Shown here piece by piece: positions 8,409-16,874 of a stretch of DNA of 64,000 bases; the first letter of the stretch is position 1, and each line of letters begins with the position of its first letter. The notes below the pieces were generated by a model, which worked only from the letters and a program-made list of their open reading frames with translations, was not told the DNA's origin and made no database searches. The stretch covers positions 124,001 through 188,000 of the forward strand of contig NZ_JALMDK010000001.1 in assembly GCF_023094165.1 (NCBI RefSeq), written 5' to 3'. The translations under genes were made by a program, and so were the position numbers. This DNA is from Crossiella sp. S99.2 (GTDB lineage: Bacteria; Actinomycetota; Actinomycetes; Mycobacteriales; Pseudonocardiaceae).

Positions 8409-8422
8409 GGATCACCTCCAAC

Positions 8423-8441
8423 TTAGGCAAGGCTAACTTGA
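8423..8441. promoter_or_regulatory. DtxR/IdeR-type iron box
   Basis: TTAGGCAAGGCTAACTTGA matches 15 of 19 positions of the classical actinobacterial iron box TTAGGTTAGGCTAACCTAA. It starts 15 bp upstream of the DUF2470 start codon, so iron-loaded DtxR/IdeR would repress the gene. It may also affect the divergent membrane gene. Confidence 0.75.
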
Positions 8442-8497
8442 GTTCGGGTTGGAGGAAAGTCGACCGACCGAGCGACCTCGATCTCTATCCTTGGCCG

Positions 8498-9589
8498 GTG
8501 CAGCCCATCCCGCCCGCCGTGGTCGCCCAACCGGTGACCGACCGTCCCGCGATCGAGGACCCCGACGCCGCCGCGATCCGCAACTACCGGCAGCTGGCGG
8601 TGCGCAACCCACTGCTGGGCACGCTGGCCTGTGCCGGACTCGGGCTGGTGATGTACCTGCTGGACTTCGGCCCCGGGGTCTGGGCGCCGATCCTGGTCGC
8701 GACCGTGCTGCTCGGCGCGCTGCTGGTGTGGATGGCGGTCTGGTACGCCCCGCGGCTGCGCAAGGCACAGGTCCTGATGACCAAGGATGCCTGGCGGCAG
8801 GCCCCGGCCGCCGTGCTCGGCCTGGACGGCAAGCATTTTGTGGTCGAGGCCGAGGGCAGGCGGCTGCGGATCCCGGAGATCGGTGGCCGGGTCGCGCACC
8901 GGGTCGTCGGGCGCACCGGTCGGCTGTGGCTGCTCGGCCCCGACCCCTCCGGCCTGGTCCTGGCCAGGGTGGACGGCCTCGGCACCGCGCTGTGGGGCCG
9001 CGAGCTGACCGGCCCTGGCAACCTCGAGCCGGTGCCTGCGGAGTCCTTCGGATCCGCCGCGGCGGATCCGGTCACCATCGCGTGGGCTGAGGTCCTCAGG
9101 CGCGCGGTCCGCTACCGCGTCTGGCCATACATGATCACCTTTGGCCTGCTCGCCCTGATCCTGCTGAGCTTCGTCGCGATTCAGGGTGTCACGACGGCGG
9201 TCGTCATCGTCTGCGTGCTCGTGCTGGGAGTCAGCTTCCCCATCCTGTTGCGCCGCCACCTCGCCGCACGTCGCCGGTTCCAGCCGTGGGACGACCTGCC
9301 CGAGCTGGTCCGCGCCGGTGCCTGGCAGCCGGTCGGCATCTCCCTGGCCCCGTGGCGGCCGCCCATGACCGGCACCGCCGATGCGCACGGAGTGATCCGC
9401 CTGGCCGACGGCGCGGAGCTGCAGATCCGGCTACCGGACGCTGGACCAGCCCTGATCGGCAACATCCAGCAGGTCGGCGGTCTCTGGGTGGCGGGCGAGC
9501 CGGTGCCAGGCAAGCTGTTCGCGGTCGGCTACCCCGGCTTCCCGGTGCTCGGCCTGGCCACCTTCAGCCAGGGCATGCGGCCGGTCTAG
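8498..9589 (+). CDS. Hypothetical four-helix membrane protein
   Basis: I do not recognise this protein (about 363 residues from GTG 8498). Two hydrophobic helices lie near residues 35-85 (LLGTLACAGLGLVMYLL; APILVATVLLGALLVWMAVW) and two more near 210-265 (MITFGLLALILLSFVAI; AVVIVCVLVLGVSFPILL). The soluble stretches between and after them are rich in Arg/Gly/Val and look like beta structure. The frame opens at TTG 8438, but a TATCCT hexamer ends 6 nt before GTG 8498, which suggests a leaderless transcript. A perfect 22-bp palindrome lies inside the gene at 9049-9070. The stop overlaps that of the convergent VWA gene as CTAG. Confidence 0.65.
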   Translation: MQPIPPAVVAQPVTDRPAIEDPDAAAIRNYRQLAVRNPLLGTLACAGLGLVMYLLDFGPGVWAPILVATVLLGALLVWMAVWYAPRLRKAQVLMTKDAWRQAPAAVLGLDGKHFVVEAEGRRLRIPEIGGRVAHRVVGRTGRLWLLGPDPSGLVLARVDGLGTALWGRELTGPGNLEPVPAESFGSAAADPVTIAWAEVLRRAVRYRVWPYMITFGLLALILLSFVAIQGVTTAVVIVCVLVLGVSFPILLRRHLAARRRFQPWDDLPELVRAGAWQPVGISLAPWRPPMTGTADAHGVIRLADGAELQIRLPDAGPALIGNIQQVGGLWVAGEPVPGKLFAVGYPGFPVLGLATFSQGMRPV

Positions 9590-10758
9590 GCCCCCACCTG
9601 GATGCCCTCGGCCTCGGCCCAGGCCGCCACGTCCTCCTTGCGCAGCGCCGTGGCCAGCAGGTCCGGGAACAGGTCCGGGGTGCAGGCGAAGGCAGGTGCG
9701 CCCAGCGCGGAGAGCTGGGCGGCCAGTTCGTGGTCGTAGGCGGGTTTGCCGCTGTCGGACAGCGCCAGCAGCACCACCACGGTCACCCCGCTGGCCACCA
9801 GGTCCCGGACCCGGCGTTGCAGTTCGCCGGCCACGCCGCCCTCGTACAGGTCGCTGATCAGCACCAGCACCGTGTCGGCCGGGCGGCGGATGTGCTGCTG
9901 GGCGTAGGCCATCGCCCGGTTGATGTCGGTGCCGCCGCCGAGCTGGGTGGCGAAGAGCAGGTCCACCGGGTCCTCGAGTTCCTCGGTCAGGTCGGCGATC
10001 TCGGTGTCGAAGACGACCAGCCGGGTGTGCACCGCGCGCAATGAGGCCAGGGTGGCGCCGAAGACCGCGGAGTAGACCACCGACTCGGCCATCGAGCCGG
10101 ACTGGTCGACCAGCAGCAGCACGTCCTTGAGCGCCGAGCTGCGGCTGCGCCGCTGGGCGCCGATGAGCTGGTCCACCACCACGGTGCGCTGGGCGGGCTG
10201 GTAGTTGCGCAGGTTGGCCCGGATGGTGGCGTTCCAGTCCACATCGGACAGTCGCGGCCTGCGGGTCCGGCGGGAGCGGTCGATGGCGCCGGTGACCGCG
10301 GCGATCAGCCGTTCGGCCAGCCGCTGCTCGATCTCCTCGACTACCTTGCGCACCACCAGCCGCGCGGTTTCCCTGGTGCGCGCCGGAATCGCCCTGGACA
10401 GCGACACCAGGGTGCCGACCAGCCGGACATCCGGCTCCACAGTGGACAGCAGTTCCGGCTCCAGCAGCAGCTTGGTCAGCCCGAGCCGCTCCACCGCGTC
10501 CCGCTGCATCACCTGCACCACCGAGGCCGGGAAGTAGGTGCGCACATCGCCCAGCCAGCGGTGCAGCACCGGCGCGCTGGAGCTGAGCCCGCCGCTGCGC
10601 TTGCCCTCGCTCTCGCCCGGCATGCCCTGCCCGCCACCGCCGTAGAGCGCGGTCAGCGCCGCGTCCCGGCGCCGGTCGTCGGCGTCCAGCTCACCCAGCT
10701 CATTGGCGGCCGGGCCCAGCAGCAGCCGCCAGCGGCGCAGTCGTTCCGCCTCGCTCAT
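9586..10758 (-). CDS. VWA domain protein (CoxE-like) of MoxR/SWIM operon
   Basis: A 390-residue soluble protein with a helical N-terminal half (1-210) and a C-terminal von Willebrand A domain. The metal-ion-dependent adhesion site is complete: DQSGS (Asp218, Ser220, Ser222), GGGTD (Thr277) and LISD (Asp303). There is no signal peptide or TM helix. VWA proteins of this sort usually partner MoxR AAA ATPases in remodelling or metal-insertion machines. It is the last of five overlapping genes; its start overlaps the DUF5682 stop as ATGA. Confidence 0.88.
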   Translation of the reverse strand: MSEAERLRRWRLLLGPAANELGELDADDRRRDAALTALYGGGGQGMPGESEGKRSGGLSSSAPVLHRWLGDVRTYFPASVVQVMQRDAVERLGLTKLLLEPELLSTVEPDVRLVGTLVSLSRAIPARTRETARLVVRKVVEEIEQRLAERLIAAVTGAIDRSRRTRRPRLSDVDWNATIRANLRNYQPAQRTVVVDQLIGAQRRSRSSALKDVLLLVDQSGSMAESVVYSAVFGATLASLRAVHTRLVVFDTEIADLTEELEDPVDLLFATQLGGGTDINRAMAYAQQHIRRPADTVLVLISDLYEGGVAGELQRRVRDLVASGVTVVVLLALSDSGKPAYDHELAAQLSALGAPAFACTPDLFPDLLATALRKEDVAAWAEAEGIQVGA

Positions 10759-12992
10759 CGGGTGCCCGCCCTCCGGTACAGCTCACGCACGAATCCGGTC
10801 AGCCGTTCGGCCAGCCCGGGGTCCCAGTCGGTGTCGGCCACCGCGGTCCGGCCCGCGCCCGCGGCGATCCGCTCGGCCAGGGTGCGGCGTTCCGGGCCGC
10901 TGAAGGTGCCCACCGCGCGCCGCAGCAGCGGCAGCGCGTCCGCGAAAGCCTCCCCGTCCAGTCCGGACAGCCAGCCGTCCACCAGGCCCAGCAGCCGGGT
11001 GTCCGCGGCCAGCAACGCGGCCGAGCCGTGCAGGAAGCCGGCCACGAACGCGGCCGCGGCCCCGGGTGCGCCGCGCAGCGAGACCGCGCGGTGCAGCCGG
11101 GCCGCCACCGCCTCGGTGTCCAGCCGCCCGGACTCCCACAGCAACCGGCAGGCCCGCCCGGTGGGCAGCCCGTGCCCGGCCTTGGCCGGATCACGCGCGC
11201 CCAGTTCGACCAGTCGCCGCAACGCCTCCCACCAGGCCGCCGCGTGCTCCTCGTCGGCGGCCAGCCGCACCGCCTCATGGGCTCCGTCCACAATGGACAG
11301 TGCGTGGCCCGCGGTCTCCTCGTCGATGTTCAGGCAGGCCATCGGCAGCCCGACCGCGCCGCGGGCGAGCAGTCCGTGCAACGCGGTGCGCAGCAGTTCG
11401 GGATCGGTGTCCCGGACCGAGCCGTAGCGGACCGTGCGGGCCAGCGCGGGCAGTGCGGTCAGCAGTTCGATCGCGTCGGTGGCCGCCGCCGCGCACCGGT
11501 CCAGCCCGGCTCGCGCGGCCAGCACCGCCGAGGGCAGCTCCGCGCCCACCGCGACGTCGAGCACCTGGGCCGCCTCGGCCACGCTGGACAGCCGCGCGGA
11601 CTCGGTGACCAGCACCTGTGTCGCCGCGGCCTCGACCGTGGTGCCGTGCCGGGCCGCCGCGGCCAGCGCCACCGCCAGACCCGGGTCCCAGCGCAGCGTC
11701 CAGCCCTCGGTGAAGGTGCCCAGCCCGCCGGTCTCCTCCGGCTCGCCCCAGTGCACCTCCAGCACCCGCAGCCGCCGCAACAGCTTCGAGCGTTCCCGGT
11801 CGATGTCCTTGCGCAGGTCCAGCCGCAGGTTCCGCTCGGCCGCCTCCGGGTGCAGCCGCAGCCGCCGCTGCAACCGGGCCACGTCCGCGGCCAGTGGCGA
11901 GCGCGGCACCTTGTCCCCGACCGCGCCCAGCTCCTCGCCGACCACCAGGCGTTCCCGCACCAGTTTCAGCCCGGTGTCGTCCCCGCCGCAGAGCACCGCC
12001 AGGGTCGCCTCGGTGACCTCGGTCAGCCCGGCCGAGGGCCGCCCGCGGATCGCGGCCAGGGTCTCGGCCAGCCGCACCGCCTCCACCGCGCTCGCCGTGG
12101 AGGCGGGCAAACCCTGATCCCGCAACACCTGCGCGGTCCGGGCCAGCCAGCGCGGCAGCACGTCCCCGGCCGGGGCCCGCTCCCACAGGTGCGCGTACCA
12201 GCCCGGCGAGTCCACCCCGGCCCCGTAGCCGGAGGTCGCGGCCAGCCGCCCGTGACTCCACGGCACCCAGCTCCCGGCCACCTTCAGCCTCGGCTGCCCG
12301 CGCAACAACGCCGCGTCCCCGGTCGCCGCCGGAAGTTGGCGCAGCGCGGGCACGTGCCAGGCCCCGCAGACCACCGCGATCGGCCCGTCGGTGTCCTTGA
12401 GCGCCTTGCGCAGGTTCTGCCGCATGGCCGCCTCCCGCCGCAGCGTGTGCTCGTCCACCGTGTCGGCGAACTCCTCGCGCAGCGCGCCCATCGCCTCGGC
12501 CACCGCCTCGGCCAGGCCCAGCGGGTCCGCGGCGGAGTGCTCGACCACGTCCTCCCACCAGCGCTCCGGATCGTCGAACCCGGCCGCCTCGGCCAACACG
12601 GCCAGCGGATCGACCAGCACCTTCCGCTCGACCGGCTCGGCGGGCGGATTCACCGCCCTGGCCAGCGACATCGCCGCGGGCAGGTCGAAGAAGCGCACCG
12701 CGGCGCCCTGTTCGGCGCCCCAGCTCAGCGCCTGCCACTCGGGGGAGAAGCGGGCGAACGGCCAGAACGAGGCGCTGGCCGGATCGGCCTCGTCGTGCAG
12801 TAGCAACGCCACCGGCGGCGTCAGCTCCGGCACGTGCGCCAGCAGCGCGTCCCCCTCCGGCGGCCCCTCGATGAGGATCACCTTGGGCGACAAGGCTTCC
12901 AGCGCCGCGCGCACCATCCGCGCCGAGCCGGGGCCGTGGTGCCGGATGCCGAGCAGGGTGACCCGCTCGGGCAGGGACTGGGTTCGGGCCAT
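10755..12992 (-). CDS. DUF5682 protein with TraB/ChaN-like N-terminal domain
   Basis: A 745-residue cytoplasmic protein. Start ATG 12992 shares its A with the stop of the ATPase gene (TGATG) and gives the conserved N-terminus VTLLGIRHHGPGSAR. Residues 11-220 carry three landmarks that resemble the TraB/Tiki/ChaN/EreA superfamily: the GxRHHGP turn (His18, His19), VILIEGPPEGD (Glu42) and VVCGAWHVP (His213). The remaining 500 residues are Ala/Leu-rich helical repeats, perhaps a scaffold. No function is established for DUF5682; the hydrolase/metalloprotease-like reading is my inference. It sits between a MoxR ATPase and a VWA protein. Confidence 0.82.
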   Translation of the reverse strand: MARTQSLPERVTLLGIRHHGPGSARMVRAALEALSPKVILIEGPPEGDALLAHVPELTPPVALLLHDEADPASASFWPFARFSPEWQALSWGAEQGAAVRFFDLPAAMSLARAVNPPAEPVERKVLVDPLAVLAEAAGFDDPERWWEDVVEHSAADPLGLAEAVAEAMGALREEFADTVDEHTLRREAAMRQNLRKALKDTDGPIAVVCGAWHVPALRQLPAATGDAALLRGQPRLKVAGSWVPWSHGRLAATSGYGAGVDSPGWYAHLWERAPAGDVLPRWLARTAQVLRDQGLPASTASAVEAVRLAETLAAIRGRPSAGLTEVTEATLAVLCGGDDTGLKLVRERLVVGEELGAVGDKVPRSPLAADVARLQRRLRLHPEAAERNLRLDLRKDIDRERSKLLRRLRVLEVHWGEPEETGGLGTFTEGWTLRWDPGLAVALAAAARHGTTVEAAATQVLVTESARLSSVAEAAQVLDVAVGAELPSAVLAARAGLDRCAAAATDAIELLTALPALARTVRYGSVRDTDPELLRTALHGLLARGAVGLPMACLNIDEETAGHALSIVDGAHEAVRLAADEEHAAAWWEALRRLVELGARDPAKAGHGLPTGRACRLLWESGRLDTEAVAARLHRAVSLRGAPGAAAAFVAGFLHGSAALLAADTRLLGLVDGWLSGLDGEAFADALPLLRRAVGTFSGPERRTLAERIAAGAGRTAVADTDWDPGLAERLTGFVRELYRRAGTR

Positions 12993-14086
12993 CAGACGCC
13001 GAGTTCCCGGCAGGCGCGGTAGAGGTCCCGCCACTCCTGACGTTCCTTGACCACGGCCTCCAGGTACTCCTGCCACGCGGCCGCGTCCGACACCCGGTCC
13101 TTGACCACCGCGCCGAGCAGTCCGGCGGCCAGCTCGTCCGCGCCGATGGTCCCGTCGCCGAAGTGCGCGGCCAGCGCCATCCCGCTGGTCACCACCGAGA
13201 TCGCCTCGGCGGTGGACAGGCTGCCGCTGGGCTTCTTCAGCTGGGTGCGGCCGTCCGCGGTGCCGCCGTTGCGCAGCTCGCGGAAGATCCGCACCACCCG
13301 GCGCACCTCGGCCAGCGAGGGCGGCTCGGCGGGCAGTTGCAGGGCGCGACCCAGCTGGGCCGAGCGCTGGGCGACGATCTCCACCTCGGCGTCCTCGGTG
13401 GCCGGCGGCGGCAGCACCACGGTGTTGAACCGCCGGGCCAGCGCGGCCGACATCTGGTTGACCCCGCGGTCCCGGTCGTTGGCGGTGGCGATGACGGTGA
13501 ACCCGGCGATGGCCTGCACCTGCATGTTCAGCTCCGGCACCGGCAGCGCCTTCTCGCTGAGCACGGTGATCAGCGAGTCCTGCACCTCCGAGGGCATCCG
13601 GGTCAGCTCCTCGATCCGGGCCACCGCCCCGGTGCGCATCGCGCGCAGCACCGGCGAGGGCACCAGCGCGGCCTCGCTCGGGCCCTCGGCGATCAGCCGG
13701 GCGTAGTTCCAGCCGTAGCGCAGCGAGTCCTCGCCGGTGCCCGCGGTGCCCTGCACCACCAGCGTGGAATCACCGCTGACCGCGGCCGCCAGGTGCTCGG
13801 ACAGCCAGGACTTGGCCGTGCCCGGCACACCGAGCAGCAGCAGCGCCCGGTCGGTGACCAGGGTGCCCACCGCGACCTCCACCAGCCGCCGGTCGCCGAT
13901 GTACTTGGGCGTGATCACCGTGCCGTCCGGCAGCTTGCCGCCGAGCACGTAGCGCACCACCGCCTGCGGGGACATCCGCCAGCGCGGCGGGCGCGGGCGG
14001 TCGTCCGCGGCGGCGACCGCGGCCAGTTCGGCGGCGTACTGCTCTTCGGCGCTGGGGCGGAGTGCGCCGCCGGTCTCGGTCGTCAC
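12992..14086 (-). CDS. MoxR-family AAA ATPase
   Basis: A 364-residue AAA+ ATPase. Walker A is GVPGTAKS, preceded by DRALLLL. The Walker B/sensor region reads VARIEELTRMPSEVQDSL, so the usual Asp-Glu pair is Glu-Glu. Sensor 1 is IATANDRDRGVNQM, and the arginine finger is in AALARRFN. The frame is open to 14365, but GTG 14086 overlaps the upstream stop as GTGA and starts just before the conserved body, so I use it. It probably acts as a hexameric remodeller with the downstream VWA protein as adaptor. Confidence 0.88.
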   Translation of the reverse strand: MTTETGGALRPSAEEQYAAELAAVAAADDRPRPPRWRMSPQAVVRYVLGGKLPDGTVITPKYIGDRRLVEVAVGTLVTDRALLLLGVPGTAKSWLSEHLAAAVSGDSTLVVQGTAGTGEDSLRYGWNYARLIAEGPSEAALVPSPVLRAMRTGAVARIEELTRMPSEVQDSLITVLSEKALPVPELNMQVQAIAGFTVIATANDRDRGVNQMSAALARRFNTVVLPPPATEDAEVEIVAQRSAQLGRALQLPAEPPSLAEVRRVVRIFRELRNGGTADGRTQLKKPSGSLSTAEAISVVTSGMALAAHFGDGTIGADELAAGLLGAVVKDRVSDAAAWQEYLEAVVKERQEWRDLYRACRELGV

Positions 14087-15498
14087 GCCGGGTCCTTCCG
14101 ATCGTCGAGCGCACGGAACAGTTCGGTGCGCAGTTCCAGTACTGAGTGTTCGGCGCCGTGCTCGGGCCAGCGCTGACTGATCCGCGGCCACAGCTCGGTC
14201 AGCACGCCCAGATCGCCGCGGCGCATGAGCAGTTCGGGCGGGTAGCCGGGGCGCCAGCGGCGGTCGCTCATCTCGGCGTAGCGGGCCAGCACCGCTCGGG
14301 TGGTCTCGGCTGGCCACGGGCCGGGCAACCCGGAGCAGGCGTGGTCGAGCACGTCGTAGTTCCACCGGCCGACCAGCCCGGTCAGCGCCCGTGCGGCCAG
14401 GTCGGTGGGCAGCTCGCTGAGGATGTCCAGCAGATCGGCCTGGGAGAGCACCTTAGCCACCGCGGGCAGCCAGCGCAGCGGATCGGCCGACCGCGGCAGC
14501 GCGGCGGCGATCCCCTTGAGCAGCATCGGCGCCCACGGCGAGCCGCGCAGCAGCCGTTCCGCGCCGGCCCCGAGCAGTTCGGTGAACAGCTCCGGCGGCA
14601 CCCCGCTGGCCGCGCCGAGCAGCCGTCCGCTGACCCCGCTCTCCAACGTGCCTTCCCGCAACAGGTCTCGCACCTCGGCCGGATCCGGCTCCGTGCCGTA
14701 GGGACCGTCCTCGCGCACCGTCAGCTCGTCCCGGGACACGTGCAGTCCGGCCCGCAGCCGGGCCGCGGATCGCTGGGACAGCGCGGATCCGGGCAGCAGC
14801 CGGAGCAGCCGCACCGCCTCGTTGTGCACCGCGCCGGCCCGGTCGTCCAGCGCGGACTCCAGCAGCGGCTCGTCATCGGCGCTGAGCCCGTCGGCCAGCG
14901 CGGTGATCAGCAGCCGCCGGTCCCCGGCCCGCCACAGCCCGGACCAGCCCGCCGCGATCAGCTGCCGCACCCCGGCCGGATCGGACAGCCGGGCCCAGCG
15001 CAGCCCCGCCTTGCGTTGCGGCAACGGCAGATCGAGCAGGTCGTTCAGGTCTTCCAGGCGGTCCGGCGTCTCCGGGGTGCCCGCGGCCCAGGACCAGGAC
15101 GGCCGCATCCCGGCCAGCCAGCGCCCCCGCCCGCCGAGCACCTCGACGATCTCCGGCCGGCAGCCGGTGCGCGCGGTCCCGGCGGCCAGCAGGTCCGGCA
15201 GCGCCCGCGGCGGCGCGATCTTGCCCGCCCTGGCCACCGCCAGGCACCACTCGGTGAGCAGGTGCGCGTCCTCCCAGACCAGGATCTGGCTCAACAGCGC
15301 CGCGGTGCGGTCCGCGGCCGCCGGTTTGCCCTCCTCCGGCGCGGGCGCGATCAGGTCGATGCCGCCGCTGCGCGGTTGCGCCGCGCCATGCCGGGCCAGC
15401 CCGAACGCGGCGCAGTCCGCCAGCAGCTCCTGACTGTCCACAATGGACCGAGTGGCGCCGACCAGCAGCCGCTGCACGGTCTCCAGCCACGCGCTCAC
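14083..15498 (-). CDS. DUF5691 family protein
   Basis: A 471-residue soluble, mostly helical protein rich in Leu/Ala/Trp and HEAT-like segments, for example LLSQILVWEDAHLLTEWC, WLPAVAKVLSQADLLDILSEL and LLESALDDRAGAVHNEAVRLLRLLP (the last given as landmarks ALDDRAG and LLRLLPGS). GTG 15498 overlaps the SWIM gene stop as GTGA, giving VSAWLETVQRLLVGATR. The family has no known function and is found in this same gene order in other actinobacteria (from memory). A scaffold role is plausible. Confidence 0.78.
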   Translation of the reverse strand: MSAWLETVQRLLVGATRSIVDSQELLADCAAFGLARHGAAQPRSGGIDLIAPAPEEGKPAAADRTAALLSQILVWEDAHLLTEWCLAVARAGKIAPPRALPDLLAAGTARTGCRPEIVEVLGGRGRWLAGMRPSWSWAAGTPETPDRLEDLNDLLDLPLPQRKAGLRWARLSDPAGVRQLIAAGWSGLWRAGDRRLLITALADGLSADDEPLLESALDDRAGAVHNEAVRLLRLLPGSALSQRSAARLRAGLHVSRDELTVREDGPYGTEPDPAEVRDLLREGTLESGVSGRLLGAASGVPPELFTELLGAGAERLLRGSPWAPMLLKGIAAALPRSADPLRWLPAVAKVLSQADLLDILSELPTDLAARALTGLVGRWNYDVLDHACSGLPGPWPAETTRAVLARYAEMSDRRWRPGYPPELLMRRGDLGVLTELWPRISQRWPEHGAEHSVLELRTELFRALDDRKDPA

Positions 15499-16793
15499 GT
15501 CAGCACCACCGGCGCCTCGCCCGGCGCGGCGACCGCGCCCAGGGTCAGGGTCCACCCGTTCCACAGGCACACCGCGTCGAAGGACCCGCCACCGTGCAGG
15601 GCCAGCGCCCGGTCCACCGCGCTGTCCTGACGCACCGGCAGCCACCGGCCCTCGGCGTCCACCAGCCCGTGCTCGTTACCGGCCACGCCGAGCCGAACCT
15701 GTTGGCAGCCCAGCGGATGCCGCCGCTGCCACGGATCGGCCACCAGTGCGGGCTCCAGCCCGGCCAGCGCCGAGGTCCAGTCCGCTGGCAGCTCGATCGC
15801 CCCGGCCGCGCGCACTTCCCCCATGTCCCCCACCGACATCCGCCGCGGCAGGCCCGCCGGGTACGGGTGCAGCGTGCCCTCGAACTCCCCGCCCAGCGGC
15901 AACGCGGGCATGATCCCCGGCCCGCCGAGCACCCCGTGCCGCTGCACGGTCACCCACTCCCGCCGCTGCCGCGCCCAGGCCCACTGCTGCACAGTGCGGA
16001 TCCGCCCGTCGTCGGAATCCCGCAGCAGCAACGTCACCCAGTGATCCGTCCAGCCCTCCCCGGCCCGGACCTCTTCCTCGCGCACGGTGAAACCCAGCCG
16101 CCGCCGCACCACCCCGGCCAGCTCCGCAGGCGGATCCGGTGCGATGGTGGCCAGCAGGTGCAGCCCGCCGATCCGGTCTGTGGCGATCTCGGCCCAGTGC
16201 CGCCCGCCCGCGCGCACCACCGCGGACAACTCGGTGATCGACTCGGCCAGCCCTGGCGCCTTGGCGTCCACCATCCGGGCCGCCGACACCCGCCACCACT
16301 CCGGCTCCCGCGAGGGCAGCCCGGCGATCCCGCCCGCGGCCAGATCGGCCAGCCACTCGCGCAACCCGGTCACCCCGGCCTGCACCGCCGCCGCCCGCTT
16401 GGCCGCGGTCCGCGCACTGGCCGCCGCCCGCCGCGTCAGCGCCTCGGCCGAGCTGTCCGGCTCGACCGGCGCGGTGCGCGCCTCCCGCCTGGCCAGCCAC
16501 TCCCCGGCCCACTGCGGCGGCACGTCGGCGGCCACCTTGTCCTGGGCGTGCAGCAGCTGCAGGGCCAGCGCGTGCTTGCACGGGAACTTCCGGGACGGGC
16601 AGGAGCACCTGGGCGTGCGGTCGCCCAGGTCGACGCACACCTGGTACGGCGTTTTGCCGCTGCCCCGGCACAACCCCCAGAGCAGCGACTCGTCCCGGCC
16701 CAGCCCGTCCCAGCCGGCCAGGGCGGTCAGCTTGGCCGCGCTGGCCGCGACCTGCTGGTCGGGCGCCAGCGCCAGCACCGCGTCGACATCCAC
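15495..16793 (-). CDS. SWIM zinc-finger protein
   Basis: A 432-residue protein whose SWIM zinc finger CSCPSRKFPCKH (CxCx6CxH, residues 63-74) lies near the N-terminus, followed by a long Trp/Arg-rich C-terminal region. SWIM domains bind DNA or proteins. I choose GTG 16793 because TAGGGT ends exactly 7 nt before it (leaderless pattern) and the family N-terminus reads VLALAPD shortly after. GTG 16817 would add eight residues. It is the first gene of the five-gene operon and lies just downstream of the hmgA terminator, so the operon needs its own promoter here. Confidence 0.85.
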   Translation of the reverse strand: MDVDAVLALAPDQQVAASAAKLTALAGWDGLGRDESLLWGLCRGSGKTPYQVCVDLGDRTPRCSCPSRKFPCKHALALQLLHAQDKVAADVPPQWAGEWLARREARTAPVEPDSSAEALTRRAAASARTAAKRAAAVQAGVTGLREWLADLAAGGIAGLPSREPEWWRVSAARMVDAKAPGLAESITELSAVVRAGGRHWAEIATDRIGGLHLLATIAPDPPAELAGVVRRRLGFTVREEEVRAGEGWTDHWVTLLLRDSDDGRIRTVQQWAWARQRREWVTVQRHGVLGGPGIMPALPLGGEFEGTLHPYPAGLPRRMSVGDMGEVRAAGAIELPADWTSALAGLEPALVADPWQRRHPLGCQQVRLGVAGNEHGLVDAEGRWLPVRQDSAVDRALALHGGGSFDAVCLWNGWTLTLGAVAAPGEAPVVLT

Positions 16794-16824
16794 GGCCCGA
16801 ACCCTAGGGCCCCGCACTGACAGT

Positions 16825-16859
16825 CCGTCCCCCTCCGCACACGCAGCGGAGGGGGACGG
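16825..16859. terminator. Hairpin terminator after hmgA
   Basis: CCGTCCCCCTCCGC (16825-16838) pairs perfectly with GCGGAGGGGGACGG (16846-16859) around a 7-nt loop. It lies 15 bp beyond the hmgA stop on the minus strand and just before the SWIM operon, and should separate the two transcription units. There is no clear T-run. Confidence 0.75.
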
Positions 16860-16874
16860 AACTGGTAATGCGAC

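Noticed and set aside
11028..12803. 591-residue plus-strand frame over DUF5682
   Set aside because: Shadow of the DUF5682 gene; the composition (Pro/Arg/Gln) is typical of antisense frames here.
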